Source of the DNA: Atrichornis clamosus
Lineage: Eukaryota; Chordata; Aves; Passeriformes; Menuridae
Assembly: GCA_013400975.1 (NCBI GenBank)
Contig: WBMZ01011614.1
Location: 166,173-230,172 of the forward strand
Length of the DNA stretch: 64,000 bases
Reading direction: 5' to 3'
A program made the position numbers and the translations under genes. A model generated the notes under the pieces. That model did no database searches and was not told the origin of the DNA. It saw nothing but the letters and a program-made list of their open reading frames with translations. Each line of letters begins with the position of its first letter. Position 1 is the first letter of the stretch. This document shows positions 22,669 to 34,110 of the stretch, in pieces.

Positions 22669-24129
22669 GGTCACTGATAAAACTGTAACTAGGTTTTCTG
22701 GGAAAGTACATCATCCAGTGCTTCCCCAGGTCTTTCCATGAAGTATTTCTTTTGTCTGTCTCCATTACACCCGTGTGCAGTGACACAATGTTTCTGCACA
22801 GTGGGAGCTTGCAATCTCTGAAGAGGCTTTCCAGCATTGCTTTTTAGACTGAAATCATTACAATCTTCAATAGGTACTTGGATTTGAAAAACTAGCACAT
22901 TATTATTCTCTGGACTGTCTGGATGTAAAAAGAGGCTATTTTCTTGCTTCCTTTTATTTATTTATGTCCCTGGGTACACACTGCCCTTACACCTAACTTT
23001 AGTTTATTTGGATCTCAATCGGAGCTGCAATTCAAATGTCTTGTGCTGTTTGTGTTTTTCTTTCATGTAAGGTTTTACATTATAAATGAGAACTCTGTCA
23101 GAGAGATTTATATTTTGGTTCTACACAATGCTTTTGAGTTGCACATCCTTTTTGCTATGTGTAATTATCATAGTTATTATTATCACTAACATAGTGCAGC
23201 ATATTGTACGGTATGTTACAATAAATGTTATGATGTGTAGTGTAACAGATGTTTGTTAATATGTCTATGATTTTTAAATGCCAACAAGTTGCATAGCTTC
23301 AGAGGACATTCAAGTTATCTCATCTGATATCCTCTAAACCACAAGCTGCATCTGTTGTACCAGTAAAACATTATCCTGAGCCCAGGGACTTTGGTTAGGT
23401 TAATTTGCCATGGGACACAACAGTTGTTTGCTCTAGCAAGAAGAGGAGAGATCAAGATTCTACCAGCACCTGAGGACGGTGTTGTGAGTGGAAATGGATT
23501 AGGAAAAGCTTGCCCAGGTGATCCTGGTTATGCTCTGTGGCTCTCGCTTCAGAAAATCGGCTCCAGACTCCTCCTGAAGTCCTACTAAACTCACTAGAAA
23601 GGAAACTCCTCTCTAACCCTAAGCCTGGTGCTTGTTGACCCTGGACATGTGAGCAAGGGGTGGTCAAATATCTCAGAAAGTTAAGGGAGTTAAAAAGACA
23701 GAGCGCCACAATGTCAGAGACCACGTATCAACCTGGCTCCTTTTGTATAACAAATACAAATCCCCCCTCCCCCAAGTTCCCATTTCAACTGTTTAAGGAC
23801 TGTAACTCAATAGAACATTAAAGATTCATAGCAGAGACATTTCTAAAATATGCAAAATGGAAAATTCAGGTTTTTTCGTTGCTATTTTACCCATATAGCA
23901 AGGCAAGAACAGATATAGACCAGTATCTACAGCCTTTATTTGGTCTTGTAATGCATAGAGTGGTTTTCTTTTAGAGTATCAGCTTCTGGAGTCCTGTTGA
24001 AAGGTTGCAGCTGTTGGAAAACCTTTATGACAAATGTTGCATAGTCTTTCCAGGGGAAAATTGCGGAACAATCCTGCCAACTGAAAATGGCCCAGTTTGG
24101 AAATTACTCACAATTACATCGTATTTCTC
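22669..24129. other. Non-genic sequence; GC-richer patch at 23440-23660
   Basis: The GC-richer patch has open frames of 65 codons (plus) and 90 codons (minus) with no recognisable domain. Nothing else is seen. Confidence 0.5.
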
Positions 24130-24361
24130 ATCAGGCAAAAATTCCTGCTAAGAGATGTATCAGAGCCATGGTTTGTCTGGAAGTAATGTAACCTTTAACC
24201 AGTTTTGTATTGGTCACACCTGCAGAGGCTCTGGAGGATATTACACAGCTTTGAATAACTGTGGATAAGTCTGTTTACTGATGTTTGGAAATTTTAAAAA
24301 TTTTGATGATACATTTACCTGCACTAAAAAGAAAGAAAAAAATCAGGCAAAAATTCCTGCT
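24130..24361 (+). mobile_element. Retroposed insertion with A-rich tail between perfect 20-bp target-site duplications
   Basis: The 20-mer ATCAGGCAAAAATTCCTGCT occurs exactly at 24130-24149 and again at 24342-24361. The 192 bp between them (24150-24341) end in an A-rich run (24326-24341) directly abutting the second copy. Long direct repeats plus a 3' A-rich tail are the hallmark of target-primed insertion of a polyadenylated RNA. The body is not CR1 (no octamer tail, no CR1 text) and I do not recognise it. It contains CAGAGCC at 24161-24167 pairing with GGCTCTG at 24227-24233, and CACAG/CTGTG at 24244/24259. These would allow a two-hairpin small RNA, but that is speculative. Alternatives are a truncated mRNA retrocopy or a non-CR1 SINE. 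No AATAAA precedes the tail. Confidence 0.7.
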
Positions 24362-25129
24362 CGTGATTTTAAAAACTGTCTAAAAACCCTCTCATGCTCT
24401 CATTGCTAATAAGTGATAGAAAATGTATTGATGCAAAGAGCTATGTTATTGCTGGGCACCAGTTTGATCACTAAAAGACCAAGAGGTATCTTGGAGCAGT
24501 GAAAAGAATCAATTCTTCTATCATCTCTTGAATTACTCAGGCCCAAGGAAAGAAGAACAGAGCAGAGCATTTTCTATCAAAATGACAGAGTTGAGTTTTG
24601 CTGTGTTTTCTAAGCAGTTAGACACCTGTTGCATTTATTGATATGTGGCTCATTGTGTTTGTGCAGCTTCCCAAGCATCAGCCCCATCTTCTATTCATTT
24701 GTGGCTTTTTGAAGTTGTCACAACCCTTACTAACCTAAATTAGCATGGAGTGGCTGCCACCGACTGTAAGCTACCACCGGAATTTCAGTACACAACCACA
24801 TTTTAATAAACATAAACACTGGCTTGAATCTATGCCAATGTCATTCTTGCTGTCTCTGGATAATATAACACCATATAGTAAAGTATGTGTCATGTTTTCC
24901 TAACATCTTACGGTTAGTCAGCATCAACCTGCTGGGCACACTGGGATTCTAAGGAACCTGGACAGAAAAACAAGCTGCTGCTGAAAACAACACAGGGATC
25001 AATATCTTGTATTACTGTAAAAATCCTTCTGGGCTTAAAACCTTATTTTCTTGTGTTTGGCAGGGAGCCCCAGAGAGTAACAAGGAGGGTGAATCACAGC
25101 AGTTGTAGCAAATGTGTTCCAACAGAAAG
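24362..25129. other. Non-genic sequence, nothing recognised
   Basis: Unassigned AT-rich DNA between the retroposed insertion and the old CR1. Confidence 0.55.
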
Positions 25130-25312
25130 TGTTCCTGAGTTTCACAGATTTGAAGGGTTTTAAAGCCAGAAGGGGCTGTTGGATTGTCTTGTCAGACCTC
25201 CTCTTTAGCAGAGGCCGTAGAACATCCTGGTATGAATCCTTGCCTTACATTCAGTAACTCTGCACAGACGAGGCTGTAACTTTCAGAAAGGCAACCAATC
25301 TTGATGTCATTT
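25130..25312 (-). mobile_element. Old CR1-type LINE 3' end, minus strand
   Basis: On the plus strand the text is the antisense of an old CR1 3' end. TTTCACAGATTTGAAGGG and TTTTAAAGCCAGAAGGGGC near 25159, then TTGTCAGACCTCCTC, are the counterparts of the younger antisense CR1 text with a grouped A-GGGACC and ATCATC-AGTC pattern. AGAGGCCGTAGAACATCC and TTTCAGAAAGGCAACCAATC near 25282 continue into the region upstream of the 3' end. This family, as I recall it, is shared by birds, crocodiles and turtles, so the insertion is likely ancient. The 5' boundary is lost. Confidence 0.65.
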
Positions 25313-25889
25313 TTGGCAGTGTTTTTTACTGTACTGATGGTTAATTGTCCTTAGTATGATAAATGTGGGCCTTATTTTCTATTTACTTATCTCTGACTTC
25401 CAAAAATCAGATCTCACAATGCCTTATTTAGACTGAAGAACCTTATAAATGAAATCTCTGAGTTTTGTGAGATCAGCTTCTCTCTTCACTATCTCTCTCC
25501 TTGATAGGGAGAAAACTGTCTCAAAACCTAAAATGAAAGATAGGCATTTCAAAACTTTAATTCATCTCATAATTCTTGGTCAATTTGGACACATTAAATC
25601 ACCTTGCTTTAATGTTTTAGATTGCAAACATACACAAGATATGCAAGATATTCAGAGAGCTTTTAAGTAATAATGCCAAAAAAAAGTAATATTAAAAATA
25701 ATTTATCCTTGCACAAGACACATTTGGGAACCAACATATTTTCCTCCCAGATAATAAAATTTTAGAACACTGCTTGCCAAAACAATGAACCTGCATTACC
25801 TGAAACAGTTGTATATTTCTCAGATACATCTAGTTTGACAACTAGATGAGTACATGAGAAAAAGGCATGTTAAAAAGCCCCATGTTTAA
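25313..25889. other. Non-genic sequence, nothing recognised
   Basis: The 73-codon open frame at 25449-25670 has no domain or splice context. No repeat family is visible. Confidence 0.5.
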
Positions 25890-25956
25890 GGCCTGATCCA
25901 GCTCCTGCTGCAGTCAGTGTGTGTGGGTCCACTGACTGCACCAGGGATTAGATCAG
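25890..25956. repeat. Old palindromic interspersed repeat, copy 2 (imperfect hairpin)
   Basis: TGCAGTCAGTG (25909-25919) and its exact reverse complement CACTGACTGCA (25930-25940) form an 11-bp stem around a 10-nt loop. Outside them, CTGATC (25893-25898) and GATCAG (25951-25956) pair as outer arms. The order GATC, inner arm, centre, inner arm, GATC is that of the family proposed at 20521 and 41393. A weaker partial relative may lie at 26212-26240. The family name is unknown to me. Confidence 0.5.
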
Positions 25957-28900
25957 AACTTTGCTGAACGGTATGGCTGTTCTTTGCAAGGATGATACAT
26001 TTAAATATGAAAAGTAATGAAGTAAGCATGGCAAATTGTGGTTTAGTTGAAATCTAATTTTCATAGCTTTAAAAAAAAAATTAGAGATAGATATCTCTAT
26101 TGTAAGTATAGAAATATATAAAAGTAAGATACAGGTAAAAAAGATGGCTGCATAAATTAAATTGTGTCTGCTGAAGTTATTAACATCACAAAGCTACATG
26201 TTAGAGGTAGAATCCTGACCTCACTGAAGTAGAAGAGATCTGCTGCCTTTAGAAACATTAAATTTTCTTACTGATTTGAATTGGGTAAACTAAATTTTAC
26301 TTTTACTCCTTTAGAGAACATAAATTCGGTTACAAATATAAACTTGGGACAGAAAAATTACTTGTTATCATAGCTATGTGGGAGAAGGGAGTGGGAAAAT
26401 AGGGAAATATAATTCCCTTTTGGTTCTGTTGAATTATGAAGCAGGGAAGCTTTGTTTCATCTCAGATAGGTATATTCTCACCATTTAAAAAAGGCATCAT
26501 GTTCAAGGATGTACTGGAAATAACTGGGAAGGGGTGGAGACATTCATCTCAGATAATTTTCTAAATTATTTTCAGGATATAAGAGATTATGAAAACCTGC
26601 TATTGGTATGCCATGACCACAGACAGTGTTGGCTGGTACATTTTACTAGTGGCAACCACAGGTAAATCCAAGTGTGGATTTTTGTACTGATGGAGAGGGA
26701 TGTGACTATACCACCCTCATTAATGAATGGTTTGTGCATAGACATTAAGGAATATAACTTAGTGCAGGAGAAAATTGTAAATGCTGAGAGTTCTGAATGC
26801 CTGGCTTCATTAAGGATAAACAGGTCTCAAAACCTTACCTGGATTTTTTCCTCATAAGGAATTATAGGTGGGTTTTTCAACTTGACATTTTAAATTGTAG
26901 GTTAGATATTTAGAACTGGCATACTGAAGAATTACCTAGTGTCTTAAATGTTGTTAATTTCTCTTCTTCTGTTGTGTGGGCAGGAGTAAGGGAAACACTA
27001 ATAGGGTACCTCAGTCATATATACTGAGAATTTTTCCAAACAGCAGAAACCTTTTGCTTTCAGAGGTCTGGAGAATTTCCCAGTACTTCACCATTAATGT
27101 CTCTGTTTATCTCACTTTATCATAACTTCGAAAATGAAGTAACTTCTAATAATTTCACTTTTAGCTTAGCACTGCAGAATCTATTATTCCAGGGCTGGAA
27201 TCACTTGCCATCTCAAAACCCAGTCAGTGCTGTGTAAGTGCTTTGAATGATGACAGATCAAGAGGAAGTGGGGCTGAATACATAATTACTGCAACACACA
27301 GTTAATATTGGTTGATAAAGCTATGGACACACAATTAAGAAAACATGCCTGATAAAACAGTTCTTTTTAAATAGATGGGAATGAACTATAACTAGTTACA
27401 AAGGCTTGTGAACTTCCCTTCTCTTCCCGAATGTCACTGTTTCAGATTACCTTGGCAGCCTCGTGTATAGTGTTTGCTTCATGCATAATGATTTCCCTCT
27501 TTCCCCCCTTCCTTGAACGGTTTTGCCTTTTCGACTAGTTACTGTTACCACCATTTAATAAGAAGCCTTTCCTTGGCTTTCTAATCGAAAACTTGCTTTT
27601 ATCTTTCTTCATAAAAGAATTGAAATGGCTTCTCTCAGGTTTCTGTAGCCTCTGGGGAGATAAGGACCCTGCGGTTAACAGGATGAGAGATTTTTGTTTA
27701 GAAATTTTTATTTAGACAATGAAAAATGACCTCTGTAAACTCAAAGCGATCTTATTTTGGGGCTTTAGGCTTCTGGCAGATAAATCAATTGGGCCCTTGG
27801 GACAGCAAAGGAAAAACCTTTGCAGTAACTATGTCAGGACAACGCAATAGATTTGTTGTGAGGATGCAGTTGTGTTGAAGGTAGAATGCACTTAAAAATA
27901 AATATCATTTTATTTTCTATAAAATATTCAGGATTTGGATAGTAAGCTTTTCAGCTGCCGCAAGAAAATATTTTTCTGTTTGCTTGATATAAACTTGAGA
28001 AAATGCCTGATTTCTTCTGGGAAGGGGACAGCAGAGGGAGAGGAGTTGGGGGGGATAGAAAGGAAAGATGTTTTAACAATTAAATATTCAGCTTCACAAT
28101 AAAGAAGATATGAAATTTAATCTTCTCTATTTCTCTTTTAAAACACCCCTTTTTACTGATATGAAAGTCTCCTTTCTGAACACAAGGCCTTAACATTATT
28201 CTTTTCAATTTTTTTTAAACGATTTAATTATTACCTAGCTGAGGCTATGGCTTCAAGAGAGTATCACAACGGTTTTCACACTTATGTGTAACCCTAAAGA
28301 ACTTTTCAGATCTTCACAGCATGAACTTGCACAACATATTTGCTCTGAAGAACAAGCGTAGCGTTTTGCTGTGCGCTCTCTACCTGTTTCATGCAGAGTG
28401 CAGCTACAGAGTGAAAAGTTATGCAGACATAAATTGCAAATTTGACAAGGAAGCAAATGAGGAAACAGATGCTTAACTAAAATGTATTGATGTGCAATTG
28501 TCAGAGAGTTGGTGGGTGTTGAATAACGCAGTTAAGATGCATCAATGAAGCCTTATTTCATCTTAAATAAAAACTAATGTAAATAGAATTGTAGAGTGTG
28601 ATACAAAGGAATGAAAAGCAGATAAATGCATGTGAAGCTATTGTCACCCCACCGAATGCAGGCTGACATTTGTTTGTTCAAAACACCCACCCCTGGCAGC
28701 AGGCTCTCAAGCTGCTGGAAAGAAGGAAGGTCTGTTTGGGAGGGTGTCTCAGGAACCCAGTTTCACATTAGGAGGCAGCAGAGTCTGTAGAGGTGGCAAG
28801 TTACGTAGGATGTTTGGTAGTGGAAAATGCCGCCAAAACCTTTATTACTATTTACTTGATTAAGGCATGACACAAGAGGAGAATGAGTTTGCAAGTTTGA

Positions 28901-29005
28901 TGGTTCTATGTTACATGAGTGGATTGGGGATTTACGTCCTATATAATGCCGATGTTTCATTTACAGTTTATATTCAAAAGAATATAGATTCTTATTTCTA
29001 CTTCA
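25957..29005. other. Non-genic sequence, nothing recognised
   Basis: AT-rich unique-looking DNA. AATCCTGACCTCACTGAAGT near 26212 may be a scrap of the palindromic family. No exon or RNA gene could be supported. Confidence 0.5.
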
Positions 29006-29033
29006 TATATATGTATATATATATACATATATA
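29006..29033. repeat. 28-bp perfect TA-rich palindrome
   Basis: The 28 bases equal their own reverse complement: alternating TA with one G at 29013 and one C at 29026 placed symmetrically. It could extrude as a cruciform and may be an unstable microsatellite of the (TA)n/(CA)n type. Confidence 0.9.
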
Positions 29034-30254
29034 ATTTTTTTTCTTCCGGGAGCAAGGCAGCTTCAGATAAAAATCTAAGAAATTAACACAAGTGCCTTTG
29101 ACACCATAATGCTGCCATGTGACCACTTAGCTGTCAGCTACTTGTGAGTTTTTTTCAGAATATAAAGTTAGCCACAAAGTAGTGCTCACCTGGATTCAGT
29201 AATGCCCTTCAGCCTACCAGTAACATTGGTGCCTTCTATATCTCATTGTCCCTGGGGCAGTAAGATATGTGCTTGTAAATAAGATGCAAAATAATTTATC
29301 AAAATTATAACAATCTAAGCAGAATCTCTTTGCAGTGAATGAAACTGAAATAAAGCAAAGCCACAGAAAAACTAGACTCAAGAGATATTCCTGAAAAAGT
29401 GACTTACAGGATTTTAATGCTCCAATTATTGATGTCCCAATTTCTATTTTGCTATTATGTGAAGGAAGAAAACATTTTTGAGAATGTTTTCATTTCTTCT
29501 CAAGTTTGCAAACATTAATATTGAAATTCAGAAAAAAATTCCACTTTTAAACAGAACTCTTTAGAATGCCTGGCAATACTTTAAAGACAGCCAAAACACA
29601 TTAATTCTGGTCTACCTGATGTTCATCATGCACATCTCTCTTACAAGACAGAGATATACTGAAAGAGTGTCCTTCTACGGTTTTATTTTTAGCTTTGCCT
29701 ATGAAACCAAGGGCAAAATTGTATCCTTTTTGCTATATAAATATATGTTTATGACAGCAAAGAGTCACGTGTGGTCACTTTGAGTGCAGGCCACTTGTTT
29801 TTGAGACCAGTGGTCCACCTTTCTTTTCTTGTTTGAACTCCACTGATTTTTGCTCTATAATCTTAAGGCATTCTGTGAGCACTCGAGAAATCAGCCTTGT
29901 AGGCTTATGACGCAGACAGGCTACAGTTTTGTTTGCCATGTGACACACTGGTGGTCAGCGCAAGTCCCCGAAACACATGTGCATTGTGAACAGTTCAGGT
30001 GTGGTTCCCATGCTGGGCTTATGCTGCAGGAAAAGCAATTGGACCCTTCTCACATAAAACATTAATGGAAATCAAATCTATGGCAAGATAAGAAAGAAAA
30101 TGGCAAGGCTTCTGGGATCAACGTCTTGGATACATATTGCACATTCAGCTGAGCTTTGGAGCAGCAGGGCTCCTGGGTAGCTACCCTTGCTGTTCTCCTG
30201 GGGGGTTTTTTACATTTCTTCCTCTCCCTTTTCTCCTCTGAGATACAAGTGTGA
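29034..30254. other. Non-genic sequence, nothing recognised
   Basis: No gene, repeat family or RNA gene recognised in this stretch. Confidence 0.55.
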
Positions 30255-30297
30255 GTTTGCTGTAGGGTTTGCTGTGGGTTTGCTGTAGTTTTGCTGG
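30255..30297 (+). repeat. Short tandem repeat, 11-bp unit GTTTGCTGTRG, about 3.7 copies
   Basis: GTTTGCTGTAG (30255-30265), a single G, GTTTGCTGTGG (30267-30277), GTTTGCTGTAG (30278-30288), then the partial unit TTTTGCTGG (30289-30297). Units are nearly identical. Confidence 0.85.
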
Positions 30298-33082
30298 TCT
30301 TTTTGAAATCAGCCGTTTCCTAGAAGACCCATTATTCTACTCATACTTTATAATTAGCAAGTTTATGTTCCCTTACTCTATCTGAGTGCTTTTTCATGAG
30401 GCCCAATATTCCATTTTTGAAGGTATAGCGTTAATAAATGCAGCAGTTAAGGATGACAGCAGAAGGGACCTCTTGTGTTTGATGATTAGAATCTGAAAAG
30501 TCCTTCTAGACTTTACGTTATGGGTCTGTACTGCTATTTAACTTGCTTGCAATCTGTAGAGGAGTTCCAGGGTAAAGAGCAGGAGATATTTGGCTCCATC
30601 CTGCTGAATGGTCTCTGTCTTTAGTTTTCCTTTCTAGATACCTGGTTGATGTACTGCAGCCTAAAACGAGTATTTGTGCTAACACACGAGGCTACATTGC
30701 TGCTAAGGAAGTTTGAGTTTAACTGCATGCTGGTCTAACACAAAAGATTAGTGTGGACCACAGCCGGGGAGATTCTTTTCCACTAAACCTTGTCAGTACT
30801 CCCAATTTAGTGCCTCTTTGCAGCACAAGAAAAGTGCTGAGGGATGTTGGTATTATGGCAATAAAGCTCTTCAATGCCAAGGAGGTAATTCTACAAAGCT
30901 ACCATCATTTATTTCTGAGTTTTGAAGTAAGAACTAAAGAATATTTGGTAAATAGTTTATCTTTTCCAGTGGAAGCTGGGCACTATGTAACTGTAATGGC
31001 TACCAGAAAAATGCTTTCCAAGGAATTTCTGTCATAAAAAAATAGAACCCATAGTGGACTGTAATATGTAAGGCAGCAAGAAATTTCCTTTCTAAATTTT
31101 TCTACATAAACAATGTGTGCTCTAATAAAAAGAAAGAATTTGTCTATGTGAACATTTGACTTTCTCATGAAAAATTTGTCTGAACTGGGCCCTCATGCTG
31201 GTTCATGTCCACATAACTCATCCTTTACGGTCATAGACTGATGTGACACAGGGTAATAGAAAGTGATGCATTGCCTGAATTTAAAGGAACACGGACTATT
31301 TCAGGATCGTCTGTGCAGTATGAGATCTGTATCAGATTTGAAACAAAGCTAACCAAGCAGACAGAGTAGTAAGATATCTATAGCACCCATTAATCAGCAT
31401 ATACTATGCTGTGGCTAGTTTCTTTTTTTCATTTTGGCTTTTCTGTTTGTGTTCACCACCTAACATTATTTGCTCAATGCCTTTTTAAAGAGAAGACAAA
31501 TATACGAGGTTATTTCAGAAACCATTTACAAATCTTTTCTCCTCTCTGTTCTTTAATATCAGTGCAAGAAAGCATTCTTTTTTAACGTATCATCAGTTTG
31601 TCCACATGAGCTTATAGTTGTCAAAACATGTAGAAGTCAGTATCGTTGTTGGAGTTTTTGGTTCAAGTGTTCTTTCTGTGTGTGTGTGCACCTGCACTTT
31701 CACGCCTTTATGTTTGACAGGATATAATGATGGCAGTGCCCACATCAGAACATCCCTACAAAACCTACCTTACCCTTAGTTAGAGAAAACAGTGAAATTT
31801 GTTTAAATCTCCTTTTATATTACTAAACTCCTTGGAATCCCAGATTCAAGTTCTCAAAGAAGCAACATAGCTTTGCATTGCTGAACAGCCAATGCAGTTC
31901 TCTGCAATTTATATTTAGATGAGATCTTAAGAATGGAGTTTCTTTGTAGTCTATATGCTTCTGAGGAGCTAAAGCCACACTTTATACAAGGAAAAGGTTT
32001 TGTATTATTGCTGTCAGTTTTTCCCTCTGGAACTTACTTGAGAAAATGGACAGAAACTCCAGGCACCCCTTATTTGTCTTCTGAAGGAGCAGTCTTCAGT
32101 GCTGGTGCTCTGCACTTTTCCTTCCAACAGCCAAGAGTTTCCTTTGTCTTTGCATCAATTTGCCCTTTACCTCTGTTTAATACAAGTTCAGTTGAACTAT
32201 AATTAGATTATAAATCTCAGTAGAAAGGCTGTCTTCAGCTATGACAGTCTGGGTGCAGAATACTTCAGTAGACAGCTTGTAGTAACAATTGTGGTATTTT
32301 AAAAAAATAAATAGAAGTAGCTTTTTGTTTTGACTTTGGTTAACTTGTAAGCCCTTTGTTAGAAATACCATGGAGAAGAAAGCATTTTTCTGATGCCTTA
32401 CAAAAAACCTTACAAAACACATATATTTAAAATATATATTTTTTTGTCATACTGTATGCCTTCTTTCCATTTAGAAATTTCAAACTGTGCCTCCTCACTG
32501 TTCTGTTACCTTCTATCACCCCTCTATTGGTATATGGTATGTGTTTTAAAATATTTTTCTAGGAAACTTATTAGGAACACCCTTATAATATTAATATTTA
32601 CATGCTGTTTCTGCCAAAGGACTATTCAGGTTGCCCAAATAATAATATGAACAAGATACTCATCAGCATAGCTTGTTTAAAAGAGCAAAACTTTTTTTAA
32701 AGATGTCAAATGTTGTGTATCAGATACTTTGCATATTAAGAACCTTTCTGCTGTGATTATTGTAGTAGAGAGAGCACAATCCTTACACTTAGCACAAATT
32801 ATGCATTTATCAAACAAACAAAGGATTGTGTGCCTTTAAAAAGGTTTCCTTAGCAGTGTATTTCATATTTCCTTAAAAAAATTAATGCTACTTTCTCATA
32901 GTATTTCTGTGACATTGTGTACTATAAAGTTTTAAAGCCAGACACCTTCTAGCGATAAGAACTTCAGAAGCAAAGCCTGCTGAAACCATCTGAACTTCTT
33001 CAAAAAGAGCATCCTCCTCTCAGGGATCAGCTATTTTTCCCAAGTTTGAAATTCTAACCTGGTAAATAGCATCAACAGGGGA
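30298..33082. other. Non-genic sequence, nothing firmly recognised
   Basis: AT-rich DNA. The last 130 bases (from about 32950) may hold further decayed units of the array that follows, for example GAACTTCAGAAGC near 32959 and GAACTTCTTCAAA near 32992. Otherwise nothing recognised. Confidence 0.5.
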
Positions 33083-33294
33083 CTTTTCCCCCAACTCTTT
33101 TGGAGAACCCCACAGATATGAATATCTTCAAAGGAGGATCTGTTAAAAAATGTAACAGTCTTCAAAGGGGAAACACCACCCTCAGCAATCTGAAATTCTT
33201 TAAAGTGGGAGCCCACCAGCACTATGAATCCTCAGAGGGATAACTCCCAGAGCACTGTGGAAATTTGTAAGAGAACAAGCCCTCTCTCCCAAAT
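33083..33294 (+). repeat. Decayed minisatellite of about 35-bp units
   Basis: Successive segments share one layout: a start like AATCTTCAAAGGG, a GGGAAC/CCCACC middle and an end like GCACTATG or GCAATCTG. The units I can lay out are 33083-33120 (38 bp), 33121-33156 (36), 33157-33192 (36), 33193-33226 (34), 33227-33260 (34) and 33261-33294 (34). Neighbours differ at many positions, so the array is old and no longer homogenised. The minus-strand 63-codon frame across it is a by-product. A diverged transposon-internal repeat is an alternative. Confidence 0.5.
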
Positions 33295-33779
33295 ACCCAG
33301 TAGGCTATTATTTTCCTTTAAAAGGACTCTTACATGTGTACATTTATAATTACAGAAAGGGTCTTATTTAACCAGAGCCCTGTAGAACTCTCTTACTTTT
33401 AAAAACAAATATTGATTAAAAGAAAAGAATGACAGAGGAAAACAATTTGACTTTGCTATTTCCCTTTTTCTTCTTTTATTTAGAACTGATCTCAATATAA
33501 TACACCCATAACACTTGGCTCCTGTAGCTCTTTTGATCTCTGGAACTCAAAAGTATTCTTCGAGAGTTGTGAAGAAATGTTCTCTGAGCACAGTTATCCA
33601 CTTTTACGGCTGATTAACTGGGAGTCCAAATACTCTAGCAGGAAGTACATTTACCTCTTCTGTACCATTACAGGGTATGTTCTTTCAAAAGGTACTTTCT
33701 CAGATAAATATTCAGGGGTTTGGGGTCCTTCCCCCACCTTCCCTCTCTATGTTAGCATTTTATGAGGTAGGGGGAGCTA
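33295..33779. other. Non-genic sequence, nothing recognised
   Basis: No feature could be supported between the tandem array and the GC-richer patch. Confidence 0.5.
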
Positions 33780-34110
33780 ATGCAGACATTAAAGCCATTA
33801 TCAATCGCCAGGCTTACCTTCCAGGCATGCCATGAATGTCCACATAAGTTGGGCAATGAGGTCAGCTGCCATGCTGGCCAAGAGAGGAGGGGTGCTGAGG
33901 TGGCTTGGGCTACTCAAGAGAATCCTGAAGGTACCCTTCAGGATGTGGATGCAGGTATGTCCCTCTAGCAGGAGTGAATTTATCATGGGTTGTTGGAAGG
34001 CAGAAGAGCCCTTTTGTGCTGAGATGGAGAATGCTTTGCCTGACAGAAGGTGCCTGTGTCCAAGTCAGCATCTGAAGTCAGTTCTCCTGAGTCCCAGATC
34101 AGAAGAATGA
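33780..34110. other. GC-richer patch with splice-like sites and a hairpin, unassigned
   Basis: The patch is GC-richer than its surroundings. It holds a strong donor-like GCAG|GTATGT on the plus strand (33951-33960) and, on the minus strand, a donor-like GAAG|GTAAGC near 33825. It also has a perfect 10-bp hairpin (33922-33931 with 33935-33944, loop TAC). Overlapping open frames of 60-92 codons occur on both strands, none with a recognisable domain. It might be an exon of a long non-coding RNA, an old repeat, or neither. Confidence 0.25.

Noticed and set aside
11744..27727. A shared 17-mer TTTAGACAATGAAAAAT at 11744-11760 and 27711-27727
   Set aside because: Flanks do not align, and one AT-rich 17-mer match is compatible with chance in 64 kb.
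28985..29040. Possible CRISPR-like or satellite repeat
   Set aside because: Only a TA dinucleotide palindrome; no repeat-spacer periodicity. No CRISPR array exists anywhere in the window.
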